64,000 bases of DNA. It comes from Marivivens sp. (GTDB lineage: Bacteria; Pseudomonadota; Alphaproteobacteria; Rhodobacterales; Rhodobacteraceae). The first letter of the stretch is position 1, and each line of letters starts with the position of its first letter. The DNA lies in NCBI GenBank assembly GCA_017643845.1, contig JAEPMR010000003.1, forward strand, positions 16,786-80,785, given 5' to 3'. Both the position numbers and the translations under genes were made by a program. Positions 35,394 to 44,333 of this stretch are shown here, in pieces. Below the pieces are notes generated by a model. That model made no database searches, had not been told where the DNA came from, and saw only the letters and a list, made by a program, of their open reading frames with translations.

Positions 35394-35864
35394 TCACGTC
35401 AGCCGATGCGACAGCCGTTTTGGATCAAACCCCTTCACAATCGCGGCAAGTGCCGCATCATCCAGCTTTTTCGCTGCCTTCTTAGGCCGAAACCACTTCC
35501 GCCGCCGTTCGCCTTTCTCCGGCCATTTGGTGTGTACTGCGGTGACTTGCACGGGATAGACCATTGTCAGGACCGGTAGCGATCCCTCCTCCGCGCGCTT
35601 GTCCGTGCGAAAGACACCCAGACAATGATCCAGCGCCTTTCCTGTCAGCCCCGCTTCTTCCCATGCTTCCTGCGCGGCGGCTTCGGCAGGGGTCTGCTTG
35701 TGCATCGGCCAGCCTTTTGGGAGGATCCACCGCCCCCGTCTGCGGCTGGTAATCAGACACACCTGGACCTTCTTGCCCACCACCCGATAGCAAAGCGCCG
35801 CAAACTGAACCCGCAGTTCTCCCTTTGGGACACGGCGCAAAGACAAAGGGCGCTGGGCCGTCAT
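35394..35864 (-). CDS. NUDIX hydrolase
   Basis: 156 residues. The NUDIX box is GWPMHKQTPAEAAAQEAWEEAGL; the metal-binding EAWEEAG core is intact, but the first Glu and the Arg of the canonical box are both Gln. This is like the inositol-polyphosphate/ADP-ribose type with LPKGWP before the box. ATG at 35864 (MTAQRP) is preferred over an upstream in-frame start by homology. It is read divergently from the deacetylase gene. Confidence 0.85.
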   Translation of the reverse strand: MTAQRPLSLRRVPKGELRVQFAALCYRVVGKKVQVCLITSRRRGRWILPKGWPMHKQTPAEAAAQEAWEEAGLTGKALDHCLGVFRTDKRAEEGSLPVLTMVYPVQVTAVHTKWPEKGERRRKWFRPKKAAKKLDDAALAAIVKGFDPKRLSHRLT

Positions 35865-35930
35865 TGACAATTTCTCCTGCGACACATTTTGTGACGGGTT
35901 AGGCGCAATAGTTACATTCGGATTTGGTCG

Positions 35931-37070
35931 TTGCAATCGGCTTCAGCCATTACCCCGGTTCGGTTCATCGGGCACGAGATTTACCGCGGGCCGTCCTATG
36001 GCCCCTGGCATCCTTTGCGTGTTCCCCGGGTCTCGACCGTGATGGACCTCGCGCGGGCTCTGGGCTGGCTACCCGCCACGCAATTCATTTCCTCTCCGCG
36101 AGCGAAGCCCGCTGCGCTGTCGATTTTCCATACGCCGGATTATATCCGCGCCTTGATGCAGGCCGAGGCGGATCAGGCCGTCTCCGATGCCACCCGCGCA
36201 CGTCATAATATCGGCACACCCTCAAATCCTGTCTTCCCCGAAATGTTCCGCCGCCCCGCGACCTCGGCGGGCGCGTCGCTTCTGGCGGGCGAATTGCTGG
36301 CCCAGCCCGGGATCATCTATTCGCCCGCAGGTGGCACGCATCACGGTTTCCCCGACTACGCCAACGGCTTTTGTTATTTCAATGATCCGGTGCTCGCGAT
36401 CCTCGCGCTCAGGCGAGCCGGCGTCCGGCGGATTGCCTATATCGATATCGACGCCCATCATCCGGATGGTGTTGAGGCCCGTTTCGCGAACGATCCCGAG
36501 GTGCTGCAAATTTCAACCCATGAAGAAAACCGCTGGCCGCGCACCGGCGCGCTTGCGGATCGTGGCGTCGGGCAGGTCTATAACCTGCCACTGCCCCGCG
36601 ATCTGAATGATGACGAAATGGCATATGCCCGCGATCATCTCATCCTACCCATTGTGCAGCGGTTCGGCCCTGATGCCATCGTTCTGCAATGCGGCTCTGA
36701 CGCTTTGCTCGAAGATCCGCAAAGCCGCCTGTCGCTCTCAAACAACGCCCATCTCGACATTTTGCGCGGGCTGATCCCGCTGAGTACGCGGCTCCTAGTC
36801 CTTGGCGGAGGCGGATATAATCCATGGTCGGTCGGGCGGCTCTGGACGGCGGTCTGGGGCGTCCTGAACGGCCAAGACCTTCCCGACACGCTTCCCCCAA
36901 ACGCGTCCACCGTGCTTGCCGCCCTGACGTGGGTGGGAAGGAAACGGTTTTCAGGTCCACCCGATACATGGGTGCGCACATTGATCGACGCTCCCCGAAC
37001 TGGTCCCATCCGGCCCGAGCTTCGGGACCGCGTGACGCATCTCTTCCGTCGAGAAGGCATCTGGAATTAG
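35931..37070 (+). CDS. AcuC-like histone deacetylase family protein
   Basis: 379 residues of the arginase/deacetylase fold. Zinc and catalytic motifs are GGTHHG, DIDAHHPDGVE and LGGGGYNPWSVGR. Bacterial members remove acetyl or other acyl groups from lysines (for example acetyl-CoA synthetase) or from small amides. The best start is TTG at 35931, just before PVRFIGHEIYRGPSYG. It precedes modA by 44 bases on the same strand, but a functional link is not obvious. Confidence 0.87.
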   Translation: MQSASAITPVRFIGHEIYRGPSYGPWHPLRVPRVSTVMDLARALGWLPATQFISSPRAKPAALSIFHTPDYIRALMQAEADQAVSDATRARHNIGTPSNPVFPEMFRRPATSAGASLLAGELLAQPGIIYSPAGGTHHGFPDYANGFCYFNDPVLAILALRRAGVRRIAYIDIDAHHPDGVEARFANDPEVLQISTHEENRWPRTGALADRGVGQVYNLPLPRDLNDDEMAYARDHLILPIVQRFGPDAIVLQCGSDALLEDPQSRLSLSNNAHLDILRGLIPLSTRLLVLGGGGYNPWSVGRLWTAVWGVLNGQDLPDTLPPNASTVLAALTWVGRKRFSGPPDTWVRTLIDAPRTGPIRPELRDRVTHLFRREGIWN

Positions 37071-37114
37071 CCGCCCGCATTGCCCATAGTTGCCGCGACT
37101 GGACCGGAGATAGA

Positions 37115-37861
37115 ATGCACCACCGCCTCGCCTTGCTGCTGTCGCTCTGCCTTGCTCTGGCCGCACCCCTGCGGGCCGAGCCGGTGCAGCTCTATGCGGC
37201 GTCGAGCCTCAAGGACGCGCTAGATGCGGTGATGGCCGACTGGATTGGCGGCGAAGTCCGCCCAATCTATGCGGCCAGCTCTACCATCGCGCGGCAAGTC
37301 GCAGCAGGAGCGCCCGCAGATCTCATTATCACCGCGAGCACCGATTGGATGGACTGGCTCGCGGCGCAATCCGCCATTGAGCCAACCACCCGCAGCGACC
37401 TGCTCGCGAACAGGCTCGTTCTGATTGGCCCTTCCGGTGCCCCGCCTGCGAAACTGGACCTGACCCTCGCAGAGCGTCTGGGGCAGGGCCCACTCGCCAT
37501 GGCACTGACAGAGGCCGTTCCCGCAGGGCAATACGGCCGCGCCGCGCTCGAGGCGCTTGGCCTGTGGGAGGATCTGTCCCCCCGTGTTGTCCAGACAGCC
37601 AACGTCCGCGCCGCGCTTGCGCTCGTGGCGCTGGGAGAGGCACCGCTCGGCATCGTTTACGCCACAGACGCGCTAATCGAGCCGCGTGTGAGCGTTCTCG
37701 CGACATTCCCGTCCACGACCCATGCCCCGATCCGCTACCCGATGGCCCTGACACCCAATGCCACCGATGCCGCCACCGCTTTATACACATTTCTGACAGG
37801 CGGGGCCGCACAGGCGCGTTTCGCGTCTGCCGGTTTTGCGCCTGTGCAAGGAGGCCGCTGA
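37115..37861 (+). CDS. modA: Molybdate ABC transporter, periplasmic binding protein
   Basis: 248 residues with a signal peptide (about 1-21, cleavage near LRAEP). VQLYAASSLKDALDAV and PIYAASSTIARQVAAGAPADLIITAS are the ligand-binding blocks of ModA. It captures molybdate (or tungstate) for the ModBC permease. GGAGA precedes ATG 37115; the open frame upstream is a shadow of the deacetylase gene. The stop overlaps modB by one base (TGATG). Confidence 0.93.
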   Translation: MHHRLALLLSLCLALAAPLRAEPVQLYAASSLKDALDAVMADWIGGEVRPIYAASSTIARQVAAGAPADLIITASTDWMDWLAAQSAIEPTTRSDLLANRLVLIGPSGAPPAKLDLTLAERLGQGPLAMALTEAVPAGQYGRAALEALGLWEDLSPRVVQTANVRAALALVALGEAPLGIVYATDALIEPRVSVLATFPSTTHAPIRYPMALTPNATDAATALYTFLTGGAAQARFASAGFAPVQGGR

Positions 37862-38553
37862 TGCTGGGGCTGGGCGTCGCAGAAACCGAAGCGATCCTCC
37901 TGTCGCTTAAGGTTGCGCTCTGGGCGACCGCGCTGGGTCTTCCCTTTGCGTTTTTCGTCGCCTACGCCCTGACCCGATGGTCTTTTTCAGGGCGCGGCCT
38001 GCTCAATATCCTCGTTCACTTGCCCCTTGTGATGCCTCCTGTCGTCACCGGCTACCTGTTGCTTCTGGCCTTCGGACGGCGTGGTCCCGTGGGCGCTTGG
38101 CTCGAAAGCGCCTTTGGTTTTGTCCTCGCCTTTCGTTGGACGGGTGCGGTGCTCGCTGCGGCGTTGATGGGCTTGCCGCTTGTCGTTCGCGCAATCCGCC
38201 TCGCGCTCGAAGCGGTCGATCCCAAGCTTGAGGCCGCCGCAGGCACCCTTGGAGCCCGCCCCGCCCGCGTGTTCCTGACCGTCACCTTGCCGCTTGCCTT
38301 GCCCGGCGTTCTCTCTGGCGCCGTTCTCGGCTTCGCCAAGGCGATGGGCGAGTTTGGCGCGACGATTACGTTTGTCTCCAATATCCCCGGCGAAACCCAA
38401 ACGATCCCGCTTGCGGTGAATACGCTCCTTGAAATCCCGGGTTCCGAGCCTCTGGCGCTGCGCCTTGCAGTGGTGTCCATCCTGCTCTCAGCCGTTGCAA
38501 TCTGGCTCTCCGAACTCCTCGCTGCCCGTATTCAAAAACGGAGAGGCACATGA
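37861..38553 (+). CDS. modB: Molybdate ABC transporter, permease
   Basis: 230 residues with about five membrane helices. The inner-membrane coupling motif is EAAAGTLGARPARVFLTVTLPLALPGV, residues about 122-148, and GEFGATITFVSNIPGETQTIP is diagnostic for ModB. It forms the membrane channel of the ModABC importer. It overlaps modC by 4 bases (ATGA). Confidence 0.93.
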   Translation: MLGLGVAETEAILLSLKVALWATALGLPFAFFVAYALTRWSFSGRGLLNILVHLPLVMPPVVTGYLLLLAFGRRGPVGAWLESAFGFVLAFRWTGAVLAAALMGLPLVVRAIRLALEAVDPKLEAAAGTLGARPARVFLTVTLPLALPGVLSGAVLGFAKAMGEFGATITFVSNIPGETQTIPLAVNTLLEIPGSEPLALRLAVVSILLSAVAIWLSELLAARIQKRRGT

Positions 38554-39629
38554 CCCTCACCGTTGCCTATACACAGACCCTCGGCGACCGTGTTTTCGAC
38601 ATCGCTTTCGAAACCGGTCCCGGCGTTACCGCCCTGTTCGGGCCATCCGGTGCTGGTAAAACATCTGTCGTCAATGCCGTCGCGGGACTGTCACGCCCCG
38701 ATGCGGGCCGGATCGTGGTCGGCGGTAGGGTGCTGTTCGATGGGGCGACTGGCGTCTGCCTGCCATCGCACCGCCGTCGTGTCGGGTGCGTCTTTCAAGA
38801 GGCCCGCCTCTTTCCCCATATGACCGTCCGGCAAAACCTGACGTATGGCGGTGACTCGGATTTCGATGACATCGTTGGCCTGCTCGGGCTTGAGGAAATG
38901 CTTGACCGCCGTCCGGCGGGCCTCTCCGGTGGTGAGGCACAGCGCGTGGCTCTCGGTCGCGCCCTCATGTCCGCGCCGGAAATACTCTTGCTGGACGAGC
39001 CGCTCGCAGCGCTCGACGCACCACGCAAGGCCGAAATCCTTCCCTATCTCGAACGTATCCGCGACGCTGCCCGCCTTCCCGTGCTCTATGTCAGCCATGA
39101 TCTCGCCGAGGTTACGCGTCTGGCCTCTCACCTTGTCCTGATAGAGCGCGGTCATGTCCGGCAGGCCGGCCCCCTTGGGGACATCCTCAGCGATCCGCGC
39201 CACAGTCGCTATTTCGGCATCCGCAATGCAGGCGCCCTGATTGAGGGCGAGGTGTTGGGCTATGATCCTGATGATGCGCTCAGCACCATCCGCTTTCGCG
39301 GCGGAGAGCTGACCCTCCCAGACTGGCTCGGCCCTGTCGGAGCATCCGTGCGCGTTCGGGTTGCCGCTCAGGATGTGATCCTGTCGCGCGACGCGCCCCC
39401 TCCGATGAGCGCCCGCAACCGCCTCCGCGCCGAGATCACCGACCTCCACGAAGGTCACGGCCCGGGTCTGATGGTCGGTCTGCGTGCGGGCGAGACCCGC
39501 CTTCTGGCGCGGATCACCCGCCGTGCAGGGCGCGAGCTGGGACTGGTTGTTGGCGATCATGTCTGGGCTATCTTCAAAACCACGGCTGTCAGCGGGCGCA
39601 ACGTCTCGGCGGTCGGAACAGAAACCTAA
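38550..39629 (+). CDS. modC: Molybdate ABC transporter, ATPase
   Basis: 359 residues. Walker A GPSGAGKTS, Q-loop FQEARLFPH, signature LSGGEAQRVALGRAL, Walker B ILLLDEPLAALD and the switch histidine in YVSHDL are all present. The C-terminal 70 residues form a TOBE/molybdate-binding-like regulatory domain. It powers molybdate import. Molybdoenzymes are not seen in the window. The acyl-CoA dehydrogenase gene follows after 15 bases. Confidence 0.93.
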   Translation: MTLTVAYTQTLGDRVFDIAFETGPGVTALFGPSGAGKTSVVNAVAGLSRPDAGRIVVGGRVLFDGATGVCLPSHRRRVGCVFQEARLFPHMTVRQNLTYGGDSDFDDIVGLLGLEEMLDRRPAGLSGGEAQRVALGRALMSAPEILLLDEPLAALDAPRKAEILPYLERIRDAARLPVLYVSHDLAEVTRLASHLVLIERGHVRQAGPLGDILSDPRHSRYFGIRNAGALIEGEVLGYDPDDALSTIRFRGGELTLPDWLGPVGASVRVRVAAQDVILSRDAPPPMSARNRLRAEITDLHEGHGPGLMVGLRAGETRLLARITRRAGRELGLVVGDHVWAIFKTTAVSGRNVSAVGTET

Positions 39630-39644
39630 ACGGGCAGACCAATA

Positions 39645-40808
39645 ATGACGGATGCAGGACAAGACATTTTTCAGGATATCCGAGAGGGCGTTCGTGCCCT
39701 TTGCGCCCAGTTCCCCGACAGCTACCACCGGGAGGTTGACGAGGCGCGCGCCTATCCCGAAGCTTTCGTGGATGCCCTGACACGCGAGGGCTGGCTCTCG
39801 GCCCTGATCCCCGAAGAATATGGCGGCTCCGGCCTTGGCCTCACCGAGGCCTCCGTGATCATGGAAGAGATCAACCGCTCCGGCGGTAATTCCGGCGCCT
39901 GTCACGGGCAGATGTATAATATGAACACGCTCGTGCGCCACGGCAGCGAGGAACAGCGCCGCACCTACCTCCCGCGCATCGCGTCGGGTGAGTTGCGCTT
40001 GCAATCCATGGGCGTGACCGAACCCACCACCGGCACCGACACCACGAAAATCCGCACCACCGCCGTGCGCAAGGGCGACCGCTACGTGATCAACGGGCAA
40101 AAGGTCTGGATCAGCCGCGTGCAGCATTCCGATCTGATGATCCTCCTCGCCCGCACCACGCCGCTGGCGGAGGTCAAAAAGAAATCCGAAGGCCTCTCGA
40201 TCTTCCTTGTCGATGTGAAAGAGGCGCTACAGCAAGGCATGAGCCTCCGCCCGATCCGCAACATGGTCAATCACGAAACGAACGAGCTGTTCTTCGACAA
40301 TCTCGAAATCCCCGCCGAGAACCTGATTGGCGAAGAGGGGCAGGGCTTCAAATACATCCTCACGGGCCTCAATGCCGAACGTGCGCTGATCGCCGCCGAA
40401 TGTATCGGCGACGGCTACTGGTTCGTTGACCGGATCACCAAATACGCCAGCGAGCGCAGCGTCTTTGGCCGCCCCATAGGGCAGAACCAAGGCGTCCAGT
40501 TCCCCATTGCCGAAAGCTATATCGAGGTCCGCGCCGCCGACCTGATGCGCTTTGAGGCTTGCCGCCTGTTTGACGCGGGCAAGCCTTGTGGAGCGGAGGC
40601 GAACATGGCCAAATACCTCGCCGCCAAGGCCAGCTGGGAGGCCGCGAATGCCTGTTTGCAGTTCCACGGCGGCTACGGCTTCGCCAGTGAATATGACGTC
40701 GAGCGCAAGTTCCGCGAAACCCGCCTCTATCAGGTCGCGCCGATCTCGACGAACCTGATCCTCTCCTACGTGGCCGAGCATATCCTCGGCCTGCCACGGT
40801 CCTTCTAG
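39645..40808 (+). CDS. Acyl-CoA dehydrogenase
   Basis: 387-residue flavoprotein of the acyl-CoA dehydrogenase fold. LRLQSMGVTEPTTGTD and VWISRVQHSDLM are FAD/substrate blocks, and QFHGGYGFASEYDVERKFRE is the FAD-binding C-terminal helix region. The usual YEGT catalytic glutamate near the end reads YQVAPIS; a glutamate in LNAERAL (E245) sits where isovaleryl-CoA dehydrogenase keeps its base. It lies directly before a family III CoA-transferase, so the two probably treat the same acyl group, as CaiA and CaiB do. Confidence 0.9.
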   Translation: MTDAGQDIFQDIREGVRALCAQFPDSYHREVDEARAYPEAFVDALTREGWLSALIPEEYGGSGLGLTEASVIMEEINRSGGNSGACHGQMYNMNTLVRHGSEEQRRTYLPRIASGELRLQSMGVTEPTTGTDTTKIRTTAVRKGDRYVINGQKVWISRVQHSDLMILLARTTPLAEVKKKSEGLSIFLVDVKEALQQGMSLRPIRNMVNHETNELFFDNLEIPAENLIGEEGQGFKYILTGLNAERALIAAECIGDGYWFVDRITKYASERSVFGRPIGQNQGVQFPIAESYIEVRAADLMRFEACRLFDAGKPCGAEANMAKYLAAKASWEAANACLQFHGGYGFASEYDVERKFRETRLYQVAPISTNLILSYVAEHILGLPRSF

Positions 40809-40825
40809 CGCTGAAAGGTTCCTGC

Positions 40826-41920
40826 ATGACGCTTCCCCTCTCCGGCCTCAAAGTCGTCGCTGTTGAGCAGGCGGTGGCCGCACCGTTCTGCACCGCACGG
40901 CTGGCCGATGCGGGGGCCGAGGTGATCAAAATCGAGCGCCCTGAAGGCGACTTCGCGCGCGGCTATGATGATGCCGCGGCGGGACAGTCCAGTTATTTCG
41001 TCTGGCTCAATCGCGGCAAATCTTCCCGCGTCATGGACCTTCGCGAACCGGATGATCGCGCCGCACTGGAGGCTCTGATCGCAGAGGCTGATGTGCTCGT
41101 GCAAAACCTTAAAGCTGGCGCATTGGCCCGCTTGGGCTTTGCGCCCGAGCGCCTGCGGGCAGATTACCCGCGTCTGATTACCTGCTCCATCAGCGGCTAT
41201 GGCGAAGACGGCCCGCTCGCCGATCGCAAAGCCTATGATCTACTCATTCAGGCCGAGTCTGGCCTCTGTTCGATCACCGGCGGCCCGTCAGAGCCCGCCC
41301 GTGTCGGCATCTCTATCGTCGATATCGCCACCGGTGCCACCGCCCATGCCGCGATCCTCGAAGCTCTCATCCAACGCGGGATCACGGGGCAGGGTGCGCA
41401 GGTCGACATCTCCATGTTTGATGTGATTGCCGAATGGCTGACCGTCCCGCTCCTCAACCACGAAGCTGGCCGCACGCCGAAGCGCATCGGTATGGCGCAT
41501 CCGTCGATCTCTCCCTATGGCGTGTTCGAGACATCCGACGGCAAGCAAATCCTGATCTCCATCCAAAGCGACCGCGAATGGCGCAATCTGGCGCGGGACT
41601 TCCTGCAGCAGCCTGAGCTTGGCACCGATCCGCGATTTTCCACCAATGTCCAGCGCGTTGCCAATCGCGGCGATACGGATACCCGCGTCGCCACCGCCTT
41701 TGCGGGTATGACGGCCGATCTGGCTGTTTCACGCCTCCTGAAAGCAGACATTGCCTTGGCGATGGTCAATGACATGGCGGGCCTCTCCACTCATCCCCAC
41801 CTGCGCCGTATCACGGTCGAAACACCCTCCGGTCTGGTGTCTCTGCCAGCACCCGCACCGCGCGTCGCGGGTACGCCACGCGCATACGGCTCTGTCCCGG
41901 CCCTTGGGACCGGGACCTAA
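40826..41920 (+). CDS. CaiB/BaiF family III CoA-transferase
   Basis: 364 residues. The opening LSGLKVVAVEQAVAAPFCTARLADAGAEVIKIE is typical (residues 5-37). The catalytic aspartate is D166 in VGISIVDIATG. It would move CoA between carboxylates, activating the acid that the neighbouring dehydrogenase oxidises. It is shorter than CaiB itself. It is convergent with the aminotransferase gene, whose stop lies 21 bases on. Confidence 0.9.
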   Translation: MTLPLSGLKVVAVEQAVAAPFCTARLADAGAEVIKIERPEGDFARGYDDAAAGQSSYFVWLNRGKSSRVMDLREPDDRAALEALIAEADVLVQNLKAGALARLGFAPERLRADYPRLITCSISGYGEDGPLADRKAYDLLIQAESGLCSITGGPSEPARVGISIVDIATGATAHAAILEALIQRGITGQGAQVDISMFDVIAEWLTVPLLNHEAGRTPKRIGMAHPSISPYGVFETSDGKQILISIQSDREWRNLARDFLQQPELGTDPRFSTNVQRVANRGDTDTRVATAFAGMTADLAVSRLLKADIALAMVNDMAGLSTHPHLRRITVETPSGLVSLPAPAPRVAGTPRAYGSVPALGTGT

Positions 41921-41941
41921 CGGGCAAGCTCCAGAGCGCGG

Positions 41942-43225
41942 CTATCTTCCTTCGGCGACCGCCTGCGCTGCCGCCTTGATCGCCGCTTCCGTGATCTGTA
42001 GATCCGCCTCCGTCAGGGCAAGGCTCGGGTAGGTCTTGCCAGGGGATTTAAAAATCCCGTTGGCCTTCAGCGCCCCGTTCCAGCGCTGCGCCGCCGCAGT
42101 ATCCGCCGCCTGAACCGCCCGATAATCCAACGGTTTTTCTGTGGCGAAAACCACCTCGAATAATGTCGCATCCCCAACGATGCGATAGGGCACACCCGTC
42201 GCTCCCAACGCGGCATCGATCGTCGCCATGATCCGCTGCCCTGTGTTACGAAGCGCCGCATATTGCCCCTCACGCCGCAAGATCTCGAGACTTTTCAACC
42301 CCGCCGCGGCCGCAACGGGATTGCCCGAAAGCGTGCCCAGCTGCATCAGCCACGCATCCGCGCCTACGGCGGCTTTGTCGAAATGAGCCATAATGTCCGC
42401 GCGCCCCACCGTCGCCGCCAGCGGGAAGCCGCCGCCAATCACCTTACCCAGTGTGCACAGATCGGGCGTCACACCATAGAGCGACTGCGCCCCGCCGTAA
42501 TCAAAACGGAAGCCCGTCACCACCTCATCAAAGATCAGAACGATGCCATGCCGGTCGCATTCGTCGCGCAGGCATTGCAAAAATCCCGGCTCCGGTGGGA
42601 TGATCCGCTGGAGCGGCTCGACGATCAGCGCTGCCACCTCAGGCCCGTGCTCTGCCAAAAGCGAACGGATGAAGTCGGGGTCGTTGAACGGCGCGATCAG
42701 CATCTCGGCCGCCACGCTTTGTGGAATACCCGCGCTATCCGGCACCGCTTGCGGGAAGTTCACCCGCTTGCTCGGCGCAAGGCTCATCTGCGCTTCCGCC
42801 GACATGCCATGATAACCACCCTCGAATTTGACGATCTTGTCCCGCCCCGTAAACGCCCGCGCCAGCCGGATCGCATACATATCGGCTTCACCGCCCGAGG
42901 ACACGTAGCGCAGGCGCTCGGCACAAGGCACCGCGTCACAAATCGCCTCTGCCAGTTCGATGCCTTGAGGGTTATTGGCGAAAAAGGTCTGGCCGTTGGG
43001 CAGCTGTTGCAGCACCGCCTCCAGCACTTCAGGGTGCCCATGGCCCAACAGCATCGGCCCCGAGCCGATCAGATAATCGACATATTCCGTGCCATCCGCA
43101 TCCCACACTCGCGCACCCGCGCCACGCGCGATTACGGTCGTCGGGTCGAAATTTCCGAATCCCCCCGCAGGCAGCACGGCGTGGGCGCGTTCAATCCATT
43201 CGGCTTGGGTGGTCAAGCGGTTCAT
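41942..43225 (-). CDS. Class III aminotransferase, glutamate-1-semialdehyde aminomutase-like
   Basis: 427-residue PLP enzyme. The PLP lysine is K261 in CTLGKVIGGGFPLAA; IVLIFDEVVTGFR holds the pyridine-nitrogen aspartate, and SSGGEADMYAIRLARA is the phosphate-binding block. It resembles HemL but sits in a catabolic operon, four bases after the HpbD-like gene, so it is more likely an omega-amino acid or 2-aminoacid transaminase. The start at MNRLTT is preferred over long upstream frames that shadow the neighbour. Confidence 0.87.
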   Translation of the reverse strand: MNRLTTQAEWIERAHAVLPAGGFGNFDPTTVIARGAGARVWDADGTEYVDYLIGSGPMLLGHGHPEVLEAVLQQLPNGQTFFANNPQGIELAEAICDAVPCAERLRYVSSGGEADMYAIRLARAFTGRDKIVKFEGGYHGMSAEAQMSLAPSKRVNFPQAVPDSAGIPQSVAAEMLIAPFNDPDFIRSLLAEHGPEVAALIVEPLQRIIPPEPGFLQCLRDECDRHGIVLIFDEVVTGFRFDYGGAQSLYGVTPDLCTLGKVIGGGFPLAATVGRADIMAHFDKAAVGADAWLMQLGTLSGNPVAAAAGLKSLEILRREGQYAALRNTGQRIMATIDAALGATGVPYRIVGDATLFEVVFATEKPLDYRAVQAADTAAAQRWNGALKANGIFKSPGKTYPSLALTEADLQITEAAIKAAAQAVAEGR

Positions 43226-43229
43226 GATG

Positions 43230-44333
43230 TTAGTCCAGTATGAGGTCAGGAGCGCCGAGCGCGGCTGCATCCACGGTGATGCCCAGCCCCGCGCCCTCGG
43301 GCGGTGCGATACGGCCATTGCTGCGGGTCGGCCCATCGGGGGCAAGGCGCGGCCCCACATAATGTGACAGGTCGCAGACGTTGAGCACCCGCGCCGGTTC
43401 GGTCGCCGCCCCCAGATGCAGCGCTGCAGCGGTCACGATATCCGATCCCCATGTGCATTCGATACACATCTTTGCGCCCAGATACAGGGTCAGGTCGCGC
43501 GCCCGCCGCGTGGCCGAGAGGCCGCCGAAGTTTGACAGCTTCAACGCCGCCGCATCCATCAGACCCAGCCGGTGCGCCTCCAACAGGCTCGCCGTGTCAT
43601 GCACCAATTCATCGAGCTTCATCGGCAGGCCGGTCGCCTGCCGGACCCGCGCGCAATCGGCCAGCGTTGCGCAGGGCTGTTCCAGCATCACATCCAGATG
43701 CGCCACCGCGCGGCCCACGCGGGTCGCGTCCAGCGTCGTGGCGCCGCAATTCCAGTCGCCATAGACAAGCGGCCCGTCGCCCACGGCCTCCCGCACTTTG
43801 GTGAGCCGTTCCACATCCGTCTGCCAGTCGCCCGATGCGCCGAGCTTGACCTGAAACTGGGTCATTCCCTGCGCCTGCGCATCACGCGCGATGCGGGCCA
43901 TCTCATCGGGCGCGACGCAAGTGATCGAATGATAGAGCGGCATCGTGTCCTGCCGCCGCCCACCAAGAAATGCGTAAAGCGGCAGGCCAGCGGCCTGTCC
44001 GGTAATGTCCCACAGCGCGATATCAAGGGCCGAAATCGCATACCGATGATCCGGCAGGTAGGCCGCGCAACGGGCGATCAGCGCCTCTGGTCCAACGGGA
44101 TCGGCCCCAAGGATCACCGGCGCCAGTTCTTGCAGGGCAGGGGCCACGCCCCGCGCATAGGCGGGCAGGTAATGCGGGATCGGGCAGACCTCGCCCCAGC
44201 CGCGCAAGCCAGTATCGGTATCGACGGCGACCACCACGCTCTCGACGGTATCGCAGGTCTTGCCCTCGGCCATGTAATAGGCCGTATGGCTGGTCAGTGG
44301 CACATGCCAGAGGGAGAGTTTGGCGATCTTCAT
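43230..44333 (-). CDS. Mandelate racemase/muconate lactonizing enzyme family, HpbD-like
   Basis: 367-residue enolase-superfamily enzyme. Acid/base lysines K163 (FQVKLG) and K265 (ALKLSNFGG) and metal ligands D193 (GDWN), E218 (LEQP) and D241 (KLDE) are in place, the same arrangement I recall for hydroxyproline betaine 2-epimerase HpbD of Pelagibaca. Lysines on both faces suit racemisation or epimerisation. The next upstream gene is an FAD/GcvT demethylase overlapping by 4 bases (ATGA), so a methylated amino acid (betaine) substrate is likely. A dehydratase role is the alternative. Confidence 0.78.
   Translation of the reverse strand: MKIAKLSLWHVPLTSHTAYYMAEGKTCDTVESVVVAVDTDTGLRGWGEVCPIPHYLPAYARGVAPALQELAPVILGADPVGPEALIARCAAYLPDHRYAISALDIALWDITGQAAGLPLYAFLGGRRQDTMPLYHSITCVAPDEMARIARDAQAQGMTQFQVKLGASGDWQTDVERLTKVREAVGDGPLVYGDWNCGATTLDATRVGRAVAHLDVMLEQPCATLADCARVRQATGLPMKLDELVHDTASLLEAHRLGLMDAAALKLSNFGGLSATRRARDLTLYLGAKMCIECTWGSDIVTAAALHLGAATEPARVLNVCDLSHYVGPRLAPDGPTRSNGRIAPPEGAGLGITVDAAALGAPDLILD

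Noticed and set aside
38691-40127. 478-codon open frame antisense to modC and the acyl-CoA dehydrogenase
   Set aside because: It spans two well-supported plus-strand genes and shows no domain of its own.
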